64,000 nucleotides of DNA from Adenophora triphylla var. japonica (lineage: Eukaryota > Streptophyta > Magnoliopsida > Asterales > Campanulaceae): assembly GCA_022495995.1 (NCBI GenBank), contig JAFEMH010006935.1, positions 1-64,000 of the forward strand, in the 5' to 3' direction. Shown here in pieces: positions 46,750 through 58,790 of this stretch; position 1 is the stretch's first letter; each line of letters begins with the position of its first letter. The notes under the pieces are model-generated. The model saw only the letters and a list, made by a program, of their open reading frames with translations, was not told the origin of the DNA and made no database searches. The position numbers and the translations under genes are program-made.

Positions 46750-49700
46750 CCCTTCTCATTTCACTCTTTACAAACCCCAAATATTTGAGAGCGAGTAACA
46801 AGGTTCAGGCGACAATCATTCCGGTGATCTTGATCTTGTTCGAACCCAGTTTCCGGCGAGCTAGCTTCCTGTTGTGATTTCCTCAATTTCTCCAAACTCA
46901 GGTATGAAGTCTCTCCCCTTTTGTGCATTTTGAATCTGATTTCCAGCTTCTTAGGGTTTGTTGGGAAGAATCTTGAACATGCCAAGAACAGGCAAACCAC
47001 CATTGTTAAAGAATGAAGCTTTTCTTCATAAATTCAAAAAACTTCAAACCTTTGATTTTCTTTGTATTTTATATGGACTTTCTTGAATATTGAATGAACT
47101 CCCCCTTTCATTTTTGATTCCCCTTAGAAATGGCTCGTTCTTGGGACCATTCTCCCCGATTCCGTTATGGATATCATACTGGAAATCTGAGGGTCTATCG
47201 TAGAGAGAGAGGTCCATGGTTGATGCTCACCCTGGATGATGTAAGCAAGCAGTTGAGAGGTTATGGTCGAACTCGTCTATTCCTCCAATACCCTGATTCC
47301 ACAAGAATAGATAGGATTGAGTCTGGTTCACCCAACATTATAGTTTTTGAGGATAGGGCTGAGATGATGGAGCACATCGAGCTGTTCTACCCGGCCTCTG
47401 ATCGCGAAATGCGTGAGCGCCTGAGAGGTACGGCTCCCTCCTCGGCCTTATTAAATGACGAGGAGGGGAATCTCCCTTCCCCGTCCTAAATCAGCCATGG
47501 ACGAGGTCACTAATTTTGTCTCCTCGTCTTTATGCAGATATGACGGGAAGAGAAGGAAAACCCTCCTCGTCTACTCAAATAGTTGACGCTTTCATGGAAG
47601 AAGCACAAGCTGATGGCCGCCTGGCCCGAAGAAGAGGAGGCCGAGGACGAGGAGGCCAAGGATTAGGACAAAGAAAAGAGAGGACCCCAAGAGCCGGGGA
47701 TCCCATGTTGGAAAAGCTGTACTCCAAATACGGGGTAAACAAAGCTGAGTACAGGCTAACTTATATGGGCCATATGGAGCTTAAGACGAAGAAGGAAGAG
47801 GACGACTTTTATTATAACCAAGACTTTGTCCATTTCTACTTCAAACAGTTTCAACAGGGACTTCGTCTTCCCTTGGATCCCTTCATCTGTGAATTTTTGG
47901 ACGATGTGAGGGCGGTGCCAGCCATGCTAGGAGCTAATGGTACCCGGGTTCTTGTCAGCTTCATTGTCCTCTGCCGTAGCTTAGGGTACGAGCCGACCAT
48001 GGGAGCTTTTAGATATTTCTACAATGTTCAATTTGTCAAGGAGAGTTGGCTCCTCGTCATTAAGAGCGCATCCAAAAAGCCGAAGCTGCTCCTCCCTATG
48101 TCTAGCAAAGTTGCCGGCTGGGATAGCCATGTTATAAGGGTTGAGAGCCGCCAAGGATGGGAGTTTCAGTCTCCTTGTAGGGGTCCAACTTCCTCCTTTC
48201 CCGTCCAACAATATGAATGGACCCAAGCCTTGATCAAACGCCTAGAAGCATTTGCCGAGGTGGGGGTCCTTGATTGGTCAGTGGTTGAATCCTCAGACCA
48301 TTACTATATTCAGGCGGGTTTGATGCCGGGGAAGAAGGATGGGGTATCTCCCCTTGTCACCGTAAAGAGGGGGAGACGCTTTCAACGGCGGACATTCACC
48401 CCGGCACAGTATTCCATGAGGATTGCACTAGGTGCAAGACTGAACGTCCCCGGGACCAGTGTCTGGATGAGATAGACATAGTTGGATATAAACATTTAAC
48501 TCTTGGTACTTAGTTATTTTTTGGATGTTTCTTCTTCTGCTCGTACTTAATCAGTTTTTCCTTGTCTTTTCAGTCTTAACACCCGAGGAAGAAGCAGCTA
48601 TAGCCATGGAGAGACTTAGTCCCCAAGAGCTGGTGAGGAGGAAGACGAGGCAAAGCAAGAAGTCTGGTTTGGTGGAAAGGAGAGAAGAGACCAATGCCCG
48701 TAATCTGGTGCTCAACGTTCAGGGTGACCAACCTCTTCCCCTTAAATTACATGGGGAGGTAAATGCCGAGGAAGCGGCGACTGATGAACAACCCAACCCA
48801 TCAACTGTAGAGGGGCATAGCCTCCATGTTGATGCCGAGGACGAGGTGGCCGAGGAAACTGACCTCGTCCAAAGGAGATCTGGCTCCAAGAGAACGCCAG
48901 CTGTTAGCGCCGAGGAGCCTGCGGCTAAACGGGCAAGCGTCAGTGGGGCCCCCAATGTTGAGGCCCCCCCTCCCTTAACCATTCAAAATATCAAAACCGT
49001 TGAGGAGGCCGACGAGCTGGCCAAGAGCATGTCCCTCAACGTTCCCCGTCTTAAGGGACTTCCTCTGTTGGCTAGGGAGGGACCCTTAGTAAGATTGGGC
49101 CGAGCTCCCATTCAGAGGGCTATGGACGAGGATGCCTACGAGGCATTTTGTAAGGAGGCTCCCAACGAGGATACCTTGCTCTGCCACAAGGGACTCTTAA
49201 TCGCTGAGGTAAATGTTGATCCTTTTCTTGGTTATTGCCCTTGATATTTGTTTGCCTTTCTAATAACGATTTCTCTTTCAGTTGGCTTCCGTTACGGCGT
49301 ATGAAAATGTTTTAGCCAAGAAGAAGGCTAGGCGCCTGAATGAGGCTAAGGCCGCCCAAGTGAAGAGTGAAAATGACAAGGCTTCCTTGGCTAAACTTTT
49401 AAAGGCCAAGGAAGCTGAGCTCGTGGCGGACCAGGCCAAGGTTGAGGCTGAGGTGAAGAGGGCCGAGGACGAGAAGGTCAAAGCCGAGGAGCATCTCCGG
49501 CTGAAAAATGAAGAGCTTGCTACGGCAAGGAAAGAGAAAGCCGAGGTCCAAACTAGGGCCGAGGAAGCTGAGGCCCGGTGCAGAGGGTTGGAAGCTACCC
49601 TCCCGGCTAGGGAGGAAGAGGATGTTGCTCGGTTCAAGGAGAGCTCGGCCTTCAAGGAGTTGATGATGGCCAGCTCGGCCTTTAGAGAGGCCGTGGACGA

Positions 49701-50123
49701 GCAGACGGCCACTATGTTTGAAGATGGTTATCTTCACTTGGCCAGGAGCATCTTGGCTGATCCTTCCACCGGTTTGGACATCAATAAGGTTGCCCAGCTG
49801 ATTTGCAGGGACCAATATGCCGAGGAGGTCAGGGTTCTCCACCACTTGGTCCCCTTTTCTGAAAGCAACTTGGAGATAATGGCTGCCAAGGATGCTCAAG
49901 CTTGCAGGGAAGTGTGGAGGCCGACCTCTGTTGTCCCCGGCAATATAAAAAGACACAGTGGAGGCGATACGGGATCTTTGAAGAGCCCGAGGCCATGGAA
50001 GCCGAGGTGGAAGGAGGGGCCGAGGAAACTAATGCCCTCACTGAACAAACGGTCCTTCCTCCCCCTGGCACTATCACAGAAGACTGGCTCGAAAAGCCTT
50101 TTGATGACGGGCAGCAGTCTTAG
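46750..50123 (+). CDS. Tat antisense extra ORF (Transposase_28-like), multi-exon
   Basis: Lies opposite to Tat gag-pol. A leader exon (from about 46750) is followed by intron 46902-47127 (GTATGA...TTAG); ATG at 47130 (MARSWDHSPRFRYGYHTGN). Intron 47428-47537 joins phase-correctly to DMTGREGK. Exon 2 has the domain of plant 'putative gypsy type transposon' proteins (FKQFQQGLRLPLDPFICEFL, RVLVSFIVLCRSLGYEPT). A weaker donor at 48459 pairs with an acceptor at 48573 (TPEEEAAIAMERL). Intron 49209-49281 (GTAAAT...TTTCAG) joins LIAE to LASVTAYE in frame, opening a long charged coiled coil (49282-49650). One frameshift near 49.93-49.97 kb separates the last part, which ends WLEKPFDDGQQS at 50123. Function is unknown for the family. 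Far less damaged than the pol region on the other strand. Confidence 0.72.
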
Positions 50124-50394
50124 GATAGCTTTCTTTCCTTTGTTTTCTGTAATAGATGGTAGGACTTGTAATTTTTTTGAACATCAATGAAAATCCTTTT
50201 GTCATGATTCATATTATTTCCATAACTTGCTCATATTTTTGTATGCTAGGCCGAGGCACTAGACTTAAGAAGGTGGGATCCAAGGAAGGTTCCTTGCACC
50301 CAAATGTTGGGCAAGTGATTAGGCCGAGGAAATACTCCTCGGCTTTAACTATACCCTCAAGTTATTTAGGTCGAGGAAGGTTTCCTTGGCTGTA

Positions 50395-51165
50395 AATGTG
50401 TTGTAATCCTGAATCAAAGTGGACTCATGGTAGGAGGTTTGTTAAGCCATCAGGCCGAGGAAAATCCTCGGTCTTGGCTGTTTAGTATCCTAAATCAAGG
50501 TAGATCCTTGACAGGATGCGTTGTAAGCCATCAGGCCAAGGAGGTCCCTTGGTCTTGGCTGTTGGTATCCTGAATCAAGGTGGACCCTTGACAGGATGTG
50601 TTGTAAGCCATCAGGCCAAGGAGGTCCCTTGGCCTTGGCTGTTGGTATCCTGAATCAAGGTGGACCCTTGACAGGGATGTGTTGTAAGCCATCGAGGCGA
50701 GGAGGTCCCTTGGTCTTGGGCATTTGGTATCTGAATCAAGGTGGACCCTTGACGGGATGTGTTGTAAGCCATCGGGCCAAGGAGGTCCCTTGGTCTTGGC
50801 ACATTGGTATCTGAGTCAAGGTGGACCCTTGACGGGGATGTGTTGTAAGCCATCGAGGCGAGGAGGTCCCTTGGTCTTGGGCATTTGGTATCTGAATCAA
50901 GGTGGACCCTTGACGGGGATGTGTTGTAAGCCATTAGGCGAGGAGGTCCCTTGGTCTTGAGGCATTGGTATCTGAATCAAGGTGGACCCTTGACGGGATG
51001 TGTTGTAAGCCATCGAGGCCAAGGAGGTCCCTTGGTCTTGGGCATTTGGTATCTGAATCAAGGTGGACCCTTGACGGGATGTGTTGTAAGCCATCGAGCC
51101 AAGGAGGTCCCTTGGTCTTGGGCATTGGTATCTGAGTCAAGGTGGACCCTTGACGGGATGTGTTG
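50395..51165. repeat. ~79-bp tandem repeat array, about ten units
   Basis: Units contain TGTGTTGTAAGCCATC, an inverted CCAAGGAGGTCCCTTGG and AAGGTGGACCCTTGAC (a second small hairpin). Sits between integrase and the end of the antisense ORF, as tandem repeats often do in Tat elements. Units vary in G/C-run length. Confidence 0.92.
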
Positions 51166-51359
51166 TATAGAAGAGTCGGGGATGCGGTCCTCATCTTCGG
51201 TGTACGTATGAAGAGTTGATAGTTGCTTTGCATCTTTGGAAGAGGCGCTTTCATAAAGCGAAATGCGATTACAACTAAGCTGCAATCCTATCAACTAATC
51301 AAAACTAAAAGACGAAATAAGAACTAATCTCTTGAAAAATAAACTAGACTAGTGATAGT

Positions 51360-52310
51360 ATTTTCTAAGGTTGTCGGAGTGCCGGGGATGCTTGAGGTCC
51401 TTCCCCTCCTTGGTCTTCAATCTGTAGGTCCCTTCTCGAATGACTTGAGTGATGATATAAGGACCTTCCCAATTTGGGGAGAGCTTGTTACGATTACGCC
51501 TTTCGTCCGGTAGCTTCAATTTTTTCGAGTACCCAATCGCCTACTTGGAATACTCTTACGATGACCCTCTTATCGTGATACGCCTTGGTCCTTTGTTTGT
51601 AATTCACCATCCTCATACGTGCGGCTAGTCGTTTCTCATCTATCGGGTCCGGGTCAGGAGCCTATTGACCTTGTTGACTTGCTCATCGTAATGGGAATTT
51701 CTCACCGTAGGGATGGCCATTTCCGCATTGGTGCCGTAGCCTCGGAACCGAAGGTTAGTGCGAATGGGGTTTCCCGGTTGGCCCCGGGTGGTTGTGCGAA
51801 CTGACCCATAAGGCTAGGGAAGTTTGTCCAACCATCTACCCTCGCGTCCTTCAAGGTTCTTGGTGAGGGCGGTTAGGACCGGTTGTTTCTTTATACCTTG
51901 GCCATTGCCTTGTGGTACGCTAGCGAAGATTTTGCATGGCGGACTTTTACTCTTCCCAATTCCGTAGTGAATGCTTTGTGGAGAATTGCGAGTCCATGAT
52001 CAGGACAATTGTATGAGGAAGGCCGAATCTGCACCAGATGTTGTCATGGACAAAGTTGATCGCGTTCTCTTCCGTTATCTTGGCTAATGCCTTGGCTTCT
52101 ATCCACTTGGAGAAGTAATCAACAGCTACTATCACGTACTTGCAATTACCACGGGCGGGAGGGAAGGGTCCGATGATGTCGATCCCCCACATATCAAACG
52201 GCCACGTAGGTATTACAAGTGTTTGCTCAACTGCCGGTAGTCTAGGAATGTCAGAGAATCTTTGGCACTTGTCACATTTTCGAACATAGGCGTGCGCGTC
52301 TTCCCTCAGG
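51360..52310 (-). pseudogene. Tat integrase
   Basis: Minus strand: zinc-binding end CDKCQRFSDIPRLPAVEQT (about 52230-52290), core MWGIDIIGPFPPARGN, VAVDYFSKWIEAKALA and FGLPHTIVLIMDSQF (52192-51950), then frameshifts; the C-terminal part (about 51360-51640) shows YHDKRVIVRVFQVGDWVL. Integrases insert the cDNA copy. Disrupted at about 51950 and again at 51540. Confidence 0.85.
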
Positions 52311-52596
52311 TTTGGCCAATAGTACCACTAGTGATATGATTTTGTCGGCTAAGGTTCGGCCCCCGGGTGTCCGCCGCAAACACCTTCATGTACTTACGCG
52401 AAGAGGTTCTCAATTTCCTTGGGATAGACACACCTTAGCAGGGCTTCGTGAAAGATCTTCGATAGAGGACTCCATTAAATCACCACGAACCTTGGGGACC
52501 TCTTTTTGATAAGCTTGGCTCGAGCTTCATCTTCTGGTAGTTTTTCCTTCTCAATGTATTCAATGTAGTCATCGATCCAGCATCTATCTTCTCCAT

Positions 52597-53450
52597 CTAA
52601 GAGCATGATTTGTAGTCTTTCGTACGCAGGTTCCTCGGCATAAACCACATAAGGGTGGTCTTAGAGACATCCATGGTAGCCGGTTTGGAAAGAACGTCTG
52701 CGACTTGGTTATCTTCCTGCCAATTTGTTTGAGCTCGAAAAATTCCATCTTCTTCGTCATATCTAGGACCGAGGTCTCTATACTTGGCAAGGGTGGGGTC
52801 TTGGGCATTATACTCTCCCTTTACTTGTTTGACAACGAGTTGGGAGTCGCGAGAAGGCCGCCACCCTAGTTGCTCCATAGAAGGAGGCTAATTCAATGCC
52901 AAATATTAGAGCTTCATATTCCGCTTGATTATTGGAGGCGGGGAACTTGAAACGGATGGCGTCTTGCGTAGTATATTCTCCTTACGGGCTTGCTAGCACA
53001 ATTCCGGCTCCGCTTCTGTCCTTGGTGGCGATCCGTCCGTATACGAGATCCAGCCGGTTGGATGGGAGTTCAATGGGAGAGTCTTTATCCTGCAGTGCGT
53101 TTTGCTTCCTAGAGGTGGGGAGATGCTCACCCATAAAGGCGGTCTCGACCATGAAGTCAACCAAAGGCTGTGCCGGGAGGGTCTTCCTTGGTTGGTAAGT
53201 GATATCGAACTCGGTGAGAGCGATGGACCAATTAAGGAGACGCCGGAGCCGTCCAACTTATGTAGTATCTTCTTGATGGTTCATTTGTGTACACGGTGAT
53301 AGGATGTGCGAGAAAAATAAGCACGTAGCTTCCTTGATGCAATGACTAGTGCGTAAGCTATCTTCTCCACATTGAAGTATACGCTTTCCACGTCGAGATA
53401 GTGCCTTAGAGACATAGTAGACGAGGCTTTTGAATTCCTTCATCATTTCG
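52597..53450 (-). pseudogene. Tat RNase H region
   Basis: Blocks LVYGRIATKDRSGAGIVLAS (about 52982-53050), SQLVVKQVKGEYNAQDP and QEDNQVADVLSKPAT (52597-52878) match the RNase H of plant gypsy elements, including the Asp near the C-terminal end. Frame changes every 200-300 bp. Confidence 0.75.
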
Positions 53451-53499
53451 AACTAGGGCAGCTGCGACGGCATGATCGGTGGCGGCTAGGAAGGCGTAC

Positions 53500-54470
53500 G
53501 GCATCTCGCGGTAGTCGGTTGCTAAGCGAGGAGGGGAACCCAGTACTCCTTCAACGGAGGAATGCTTGAGCATTCGGGAGTCCAGGAGAAGCTCTTGGTA
53601 CCCTTGATACCTTGAAGAAAGGCGGTGACTTTTCGGCGGATTTGGCGATGAATCTTCCAAGTCTTTGCGATTCTTCCATTAAGTCTTTGAACCTCCTTGA
53701 TGGTGGTAGGTTCCTTCATGTCAATGAGCGCCTTGATTTTTTCGGGGTTTGCTTCAATCCCCCTTTGAGATACCATGAAGACTAGGAACTTTCCATTGTT
53801 ACTCCAAACACGCACTTGCTCGGATTTAGCTTCATGTTATTAGCTCGGAGGTTGTGAATTGTCTCTTGCGGGTCGGGAACGTGGCTTGCCTTCCTTGGTC
53901 TTTATGACCATGTCATCAATATAAGCTTCCATGTTGCGACCTATTTGGCTTGCAAAAACTCGATTCACCATTGGTATGTAGCACCCGCGTTCTTGAGCTC
54001 AAAGGCATCATGATGTAACAGTAATTACCCCAGGTGTTTGGAAGGCCGTCTTCTCAATGTCCTCTTCCGCCATTTTTATCGATGATAGCTGAATAGGCAT
54101 CTAGGAAGGCGAGAGTTTGATGTCCAGCAATGGAATCAACCAACTTGTCAATTCTAGGAAGAGGATAGGCTGTCCTTGGGGCGAGGCTTTGTTTAGATCG
54201 GTAAAGTCTATGCACATGCGCCATTTCCCATTTTGCTTCTTCACCATAACTACATTGGCCAACCAAACGGGGTACTTAACTTCACGAATTATTCCGGCAC
54301 TAAGTAATTTACGCACTTCTTCTTTTATAGCTTCCTCTTTGTCCCTTGCAAAATTTCTCCTTGTGCAGGAGATAGTCTTTGCCAAAGGATCAACTTCAAG
54401 GCGGTGGAGAGCTACTTCTTCATTGATCCCCCTCATATCTTCGACTCTCCAAGCAAAGACGTCGAGGCGC
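53500..54470 (-). pseudogene. Tat reverse transcriptase
   Basis: Blocks VKYPVWLANVVMVKKQNGKW and MCIDFTDLNKASP (54101-54436), AYPLPRIDKLVDSIAGH (54054-54266), the catalytic AYIDDMVIKT at 53909-53923 with both Asp residues intact, then SQRGIEANPEKIKALIDM (53522-53815). At least three indels break the frame. Copies the element RNA; described as found, not repaired. Confidence 0.9.
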
Positions 54471-54500
54471 TTTTTAAGAGGAGATGATTTTTTCTTTCTC

Positions 54501-55440
54501 TTACGGAGATAGTTGGCCCCAGAGCTTGATTTTTTGTTCGGGATAGTCGGGATTGGTGACTATCTCTTCCAGTTCGTCAACATGCTTCATTTCAAGACCG
54601 TCACGGAATTCTAGAGACTCGATGATGATCTCTCTAATTCTTCTCCCTTCATTGTCATTCACGTTGAGGCCCTCTTCCTCCATAAGTTTATCAACATACG
54701 GGAGGCCCGGCCTTCCCTAGGTCGTGGTTGGCCCCAGAGTTACGGCCGTTGAAGAGAACGGGGTCTTCTTCGATATGGGCTGAACTATGCCTAGGTCATC
54801 TGCAATTTCTTGGACCATAGGGTCTTCCACAGTACGAGATAGGAATATGCCTTGGTCATCTGCAATTTCTTGGACCATAGGCTCTTCCTCCTCATGAGAC
54901 ACTTCACGAATATAGCTCATTACGGAGCTAGTTTTGGTGGTTTTACGAGACTTGGAGATCTTAATATTTTCCTCGGGGGTATCTATCTCCACACTTTTGG
55001 ATTTCTTTACGCTCTTCCACGACATGTTCCAAGAAGTCCTTGGGGGTGGCCCTCACGCATCCAATCCTGCCCGGGTGGGGAATTTAACTCGTTGGTGGGG
55101 AAGTGAGGCCACCGGCCCAGTTGGCTTGACTTGGAATGCACTATGATCGCATGGTAATCACTAGTCAAATCCGTGACTACAAAATTGGCGTGGCTTTGGC
55201 TAGGAAGGGATGATCACCGACTTCGAGTTCTAGCTCCACGGTTCCCTTGACTCCAACTTTGTGATTGGTGAATCCTTCTAGCCTTCCGTGGTAGGGTTCC
55301 CGACATGGTGTCTTTCAAGCCCACTGTTGGAAGGTGAATAATACTGAGGATGTCACGGGAGGCCCCGTGTCAACAAGAAGTCTTTCGGATTCAACGTTGT
55401 CTATTCGGCCCTTTATCACCAAGGGTTGTTCACGAGGCTC
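54501..55440 (-). pseudogene. Tat protease and gag-pol linker
   Basis: A pepsin-like active site is visible at about 55340-55420 on the minus strand (RIDNVESERLLVDTGPPVTS, with DTG). The downstream linker holds an internal duplication: PMVQEIADDQGIF and PMVQEIADDLGIV at 54717-55025. Frames are interrupted repeatedly. Confidence 0.65.
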
Positions 55441-55687
55441 GGCTTCCAACTAACTCATTAGGAGAGAAACTAATGACCTCTTCCGCTTTATGGATCCAAG
55501 CGGGAACATGGTACACTTTGCTCGGCTCGTGGATCTGGTCCCTTAGTTTTACGGTAGAAGTTACCTCTTCCGTATCACATGCAACTTGGCCACTAGGAGG
55601 CTGCGGTCTTCATCCTCGCTTTTGTCGTCATCTTCACTTTCCTCTTCCTTCCGCTTCCGCTTGTTATCTTTTTCATAACATAACGAT

Positions 55688-57525
55688 CTAACTTTCCCTC
55701 GTCGACCCATTTAAGATTATTTTCTTGAGGGCCCAGCAACCGTCGGTGGTGTGCCCGTTGTCTTTGTGAAAATCACGGTATTTGTTCATGTTACGAGGGA
55801 ATTTTGGCTTGTCGGTCATCGGTTGAGGTGGAGGAAGGTTGACCAGCTGCATGATTTCAGAGATGGGCTTAGTTAAAGGAGTGAACTCAAGCTTCTCCGT
55901 ACTCCTTGTTTTGTTTTTCCCTTTGGAACCCTTGCCGTTTCCATTGCTATTCTGGCGATTGCCTGTCACCTCTATTTCTGTCTTGTCAGCTCCCCTCTTC
56001 TTTGTTTTATCCTCAGCCATAGAAATAGCATAAGCTACCTTGTATAGCTCGGACTTTGTTTGAGGTTCCCTGGCTGAGAGTTCATAAACGAGGGGGCCAG
56101 TTTTTAAGCCGGAATTGAAACAAACAATAACTTCTCTATCAGTGAGGCTTTCTTCAACCTGGTCCGCCATTTTTCGGAACCGATTATAATAGCTGAGGGT
56201 GGTCTCTCCCTTTCCCTGTTCAATGTTGGCCAAGTCAGCCAGTCTTATCTTCCTCTTACCAGCAGTGGCAAAGTGGTCCAAGAACATTCTCCTCATGCCT
56301 CTCCAGCAATCGATGCTACCTCTTTTAAGCTCTCGGAACCGGAGTCAAAGGCATTCGGAGAAGGTGCTCGCGAAAGCTTTACAGAGTAGGTCATCAGCAG
56401 TGGTGAGGAGATTCATAGTTTGTTCAAAACTTTGCACGTGGTCTTTTGCATCAGTAGTGCCATTGTATTTTTCAAAATTAGGGAGCTTGAGGTGGGGATT
56501 AGGTGGAGCTGCAGTTATCCTCAAAGAGAATGGACGTGTTGCCCAGTCATAATCATCGTCATTAAACTTTTTTCCCCTCTCCATGTCATCCAGTCTTTGC
56601 TTCAACAGCTCCCATTGCTTGGTTTCCACTCCGCTTGTCCTTTGCTTGAGCGGGTGCTTCGTTGGGAGCTTCTGACGGATTTATCCTTGGGGCGATCATT
56701 CACCCTACTGTGCTCTGCGTCATGTCGGTGGCTTTCCCGTTTGGAAGGAGCTCTGTCACGCCTTAATTCCAGATCTTGACCGCCAAGTATCATTCTGTAC
56801 GGCTCTGGTGTCCTCGGCCTTGCAAATTCTCGATGCCGAGGACGAGGAGAATCTGGTCGACGAGGTCGAGGAGAATTTGGTCGACGAGGTCGAGGATAAT
56901 TTGGTCGACGAGCAGGGGATAGGCGTCTGTTCAAGGTGAGTCTCGTTCTTAGGTCCCTGGAATTTACTTCCTCTTCCCTAGGAGTTAAGTGGCTTCTCAA
57001 GTCGACCACTGGAGCCCTCTGCTTACTGTTGTGCCGAGGATGAGGAGAATCCCGGGGGGCTGGCTTTGGTAGGTCCCCGGTCTTGAGGGGAGGAGGTTGT
57101 TGCTCATCCTGTCCCTTTTCGAGGGGGTTGCCCACAGATGGCCTAATAAATTCAGTCATGGAATGTTCGGGGTCTAATTGCAAGAGAGCAGCCTGGGTTT
57201 CATACATTCTTTGCAATGTCTCCATTTGCTTATGCAACAAAGAGCGTCGGTCAATGAGTTGACTTCCTCCAGCCTGACCGGCGTCGGCATTCTTTGTTTT
57301 CTTCCTTCCCACTTGCTTTCCACGAGCACGAGTGGGACGAGGAAGCTTCGGCACCTTCTCCTCGGCATTCACCTGACCCTTGGAGCGAAGGGTCATGGAG
57401 AGGGGAGGAGGGGCATCTGGCTGAGGTAGAGGAGGAGGAGGAGGAGGCAGCTCCTCGGCTCCTGTATTCGCCCCATTCACCTGGGTTGGGTCCTCAGCTG
57501 TAACACTCGTAAACTGTCCGTCCAT
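55688..57525 (-). pseudogene. Tat gag
   Basis: Starts at the ATG at 57525 (MDGQFTSVTAEDPTQ), chosen because it follows the untranslated leader; upstream codons in the same frame lie in the leader. The N-terminal part is Pro/Arg-rich (repeats of RPRRPNSPRPRR, 56850-56910 region). The capsid part follows in another frame (NFEKYNGTTDAKDHVQSFEQ, 56345-56629) and, past a TGA, MFLDHFATAGKRKIRLADLA to YRDFHKDNGHTTDGCWALKK (55688-56296). That final His/Cys motif is the degenerate knuckle seen in Tat-type gags. One frameshift and one stop. Confidence 0.85.
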
Positions 57526-57887
57526 TGTAAGCCAACAGCAAATTACCAAGTGTAAATTTTCCAAAAATCACAATTTCAATAGAACCAAATTTATGGCCAA
57601 AATTAGGGCAAATTTTGACCACAAACAAACAACTAATTGTGATTTTTTCAACACAGAAGAATTCAAGCCAAACTGGAGCGAAACTTCACGCTAAAAATGC
57701 CTCCAACGGAATCTGGGTAAATTCCGGTTGAAATTTGCAGATTCCGGTGATTTCAAGAACAGAGTTTCAACGATCCAAAAATTCCGTTCACAGAGAGAAA
57801 AATTCAAGCGAGAAAATTGGCTTTTAGCGAGCGTTTTCCAGGCCAAACAAAGGGTGTTTGAATCGATTTCCCGGCAATGGAACCAAT
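57526..57887 (-). other. Tat leader and primer binding site
   Basis: Non-coding leader between 5' LTR and gag. The primer binding site occupies about 57865-57887. A plus-strand ORF here is a chance reading. Confidence 0.7.
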
Positions 57888-58643
57888 TGATGATGCCAAA
57901 ATCGTCAAATCAACCCAAATCCAAGCGATGATTGCTCCGGTGATTGCAAGGCCTGAAAATAAGAGAAAACACGTAAACTAAGCCGGGGCGGATCCGGCTA
58001 AAGGCCCTCCGGCGTGAGAGTAAGTTCACGGTTTGTATATGAGAAAACAAATGAACGAGTTTTCCCAATGTAAAAAGTAACGTAGAATAATGAGCCGTAG
58101 AGGCTTGTATTTATAAGGGATGGATTGATAGAATCCATGTTGAAGTAAACTTGTGAAGAGATAAGATGTAATCCTAAGGGAATTACATACATTAAGGAAG
58201 TCATTGTTTGACTTGGATGGATGTAGTTGGTTACAATCCTGATTGAATCATGAATGTGTAATCCTTGTTGTATAAGGGATTGTATATCTGCTGGCCAGGA
58301 GCAGCCGAGGAACACAAATATTTTACCTCGGCTTTGGTAAATAGACCGAGGTAAATGATTCTGCTTCCTCGTCATTTGAAGATTGGCCGACACGGAGAAG
58401 TGCCGGGGTAGATGATTTTGCTTCCTCGTCATGGTGATGAAATGCCGAGGTAAGAACTTTTCTTTCCTCGTCACTTGCGGCATGACGGCCCAAGCATGTT
58501 GACCTAAGGCCGAGATAAACTTTTCTCGTCATACAAGGAAGACCTTACTCGGCCCTAATACTTGGTTAGATAATATTCATGACCCAATTCAATTAGGCCC
58601 AGCTTGAGAAAACCCATGTTCGTATCTCGATTTATACTGTTCA
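57888..58643 (-). repeat. Tat 5' LTR
   Basis: Right LTR copy, near-identical to 37185-37938, with small indels. Its outer end lies 147 bp from the U-box stop codon. Confidence 0.93.
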
Positions 58644-58648
58644 TCCTC

Positions 58649-58790
58649 CTAAAATGGCATTTTATTTACATAATTGCAAAACCCAAAAGCCTAATCACAA
58701 TTAATTTCCTCGGCCAAACTTTAGACTAAACAACTAAAAAACATGAATCATATTCACATAAATCACCATTAATTACAAACTAACAATCAG
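58649..58790 (-). terminator. Truncated 3' flank of the U-box gene
   Basis: Only 142 bp of AT-rich host DNA remain between the stop codon and the Tat target duplication. A/T-rich words suitable for polyadenylation occur, but no unambiguous signal was identified. Confidence 0.4.

Larger units (their letters stand above)
37180..58648 (-). mobile_element. Ty3/gypsy Tat-lineage retrotransposon (12.9 kb without nested insertion)
   Basis: LTRs 37185-37938 and 57888-58643 (754 and 756 bp) start TGATGATGCC and end ATACTGTTCA in plus reading, with target duplication TCCTC at 37180-37184 and 58644-58648. Element reads leftward: primer site directly left of 57888 reads TTGGTTCCATTGCCGGGAAA on the minus strand, an imperfect match to the tRNA-Asp type site common in Tat/Athila elements; a purine tract GTCGGGGGCCAC abuts the left, 3' LTR. 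Order gag-PR-RT-RH-INT-tandem repeats-antisense ORF is that of Tat elements with an extra ORF. LTR divergence is a few percent by eye. Pol is heavily frameshifted, so not autonomous now. Confidence 0.92.

Noticed and set aside
49278..49956. Minus-strand ORFs of 144 and 185 codons
   Set aside because: Antisense shadows of the coiled-coil exon of the Tat extra ORF; Ala/Ser/Leu-rich text results from the reverse complement of Glu/Lys/Ala codons.
50395..51165. Possible CRISPR-like array
   Set aside because: Units are directly adjacent repeats without unique spacers, in a eukaryotic retrotransposon; a tandem repeat, not CRISPR. The same holds for 28268-28668 and 30720-31160.
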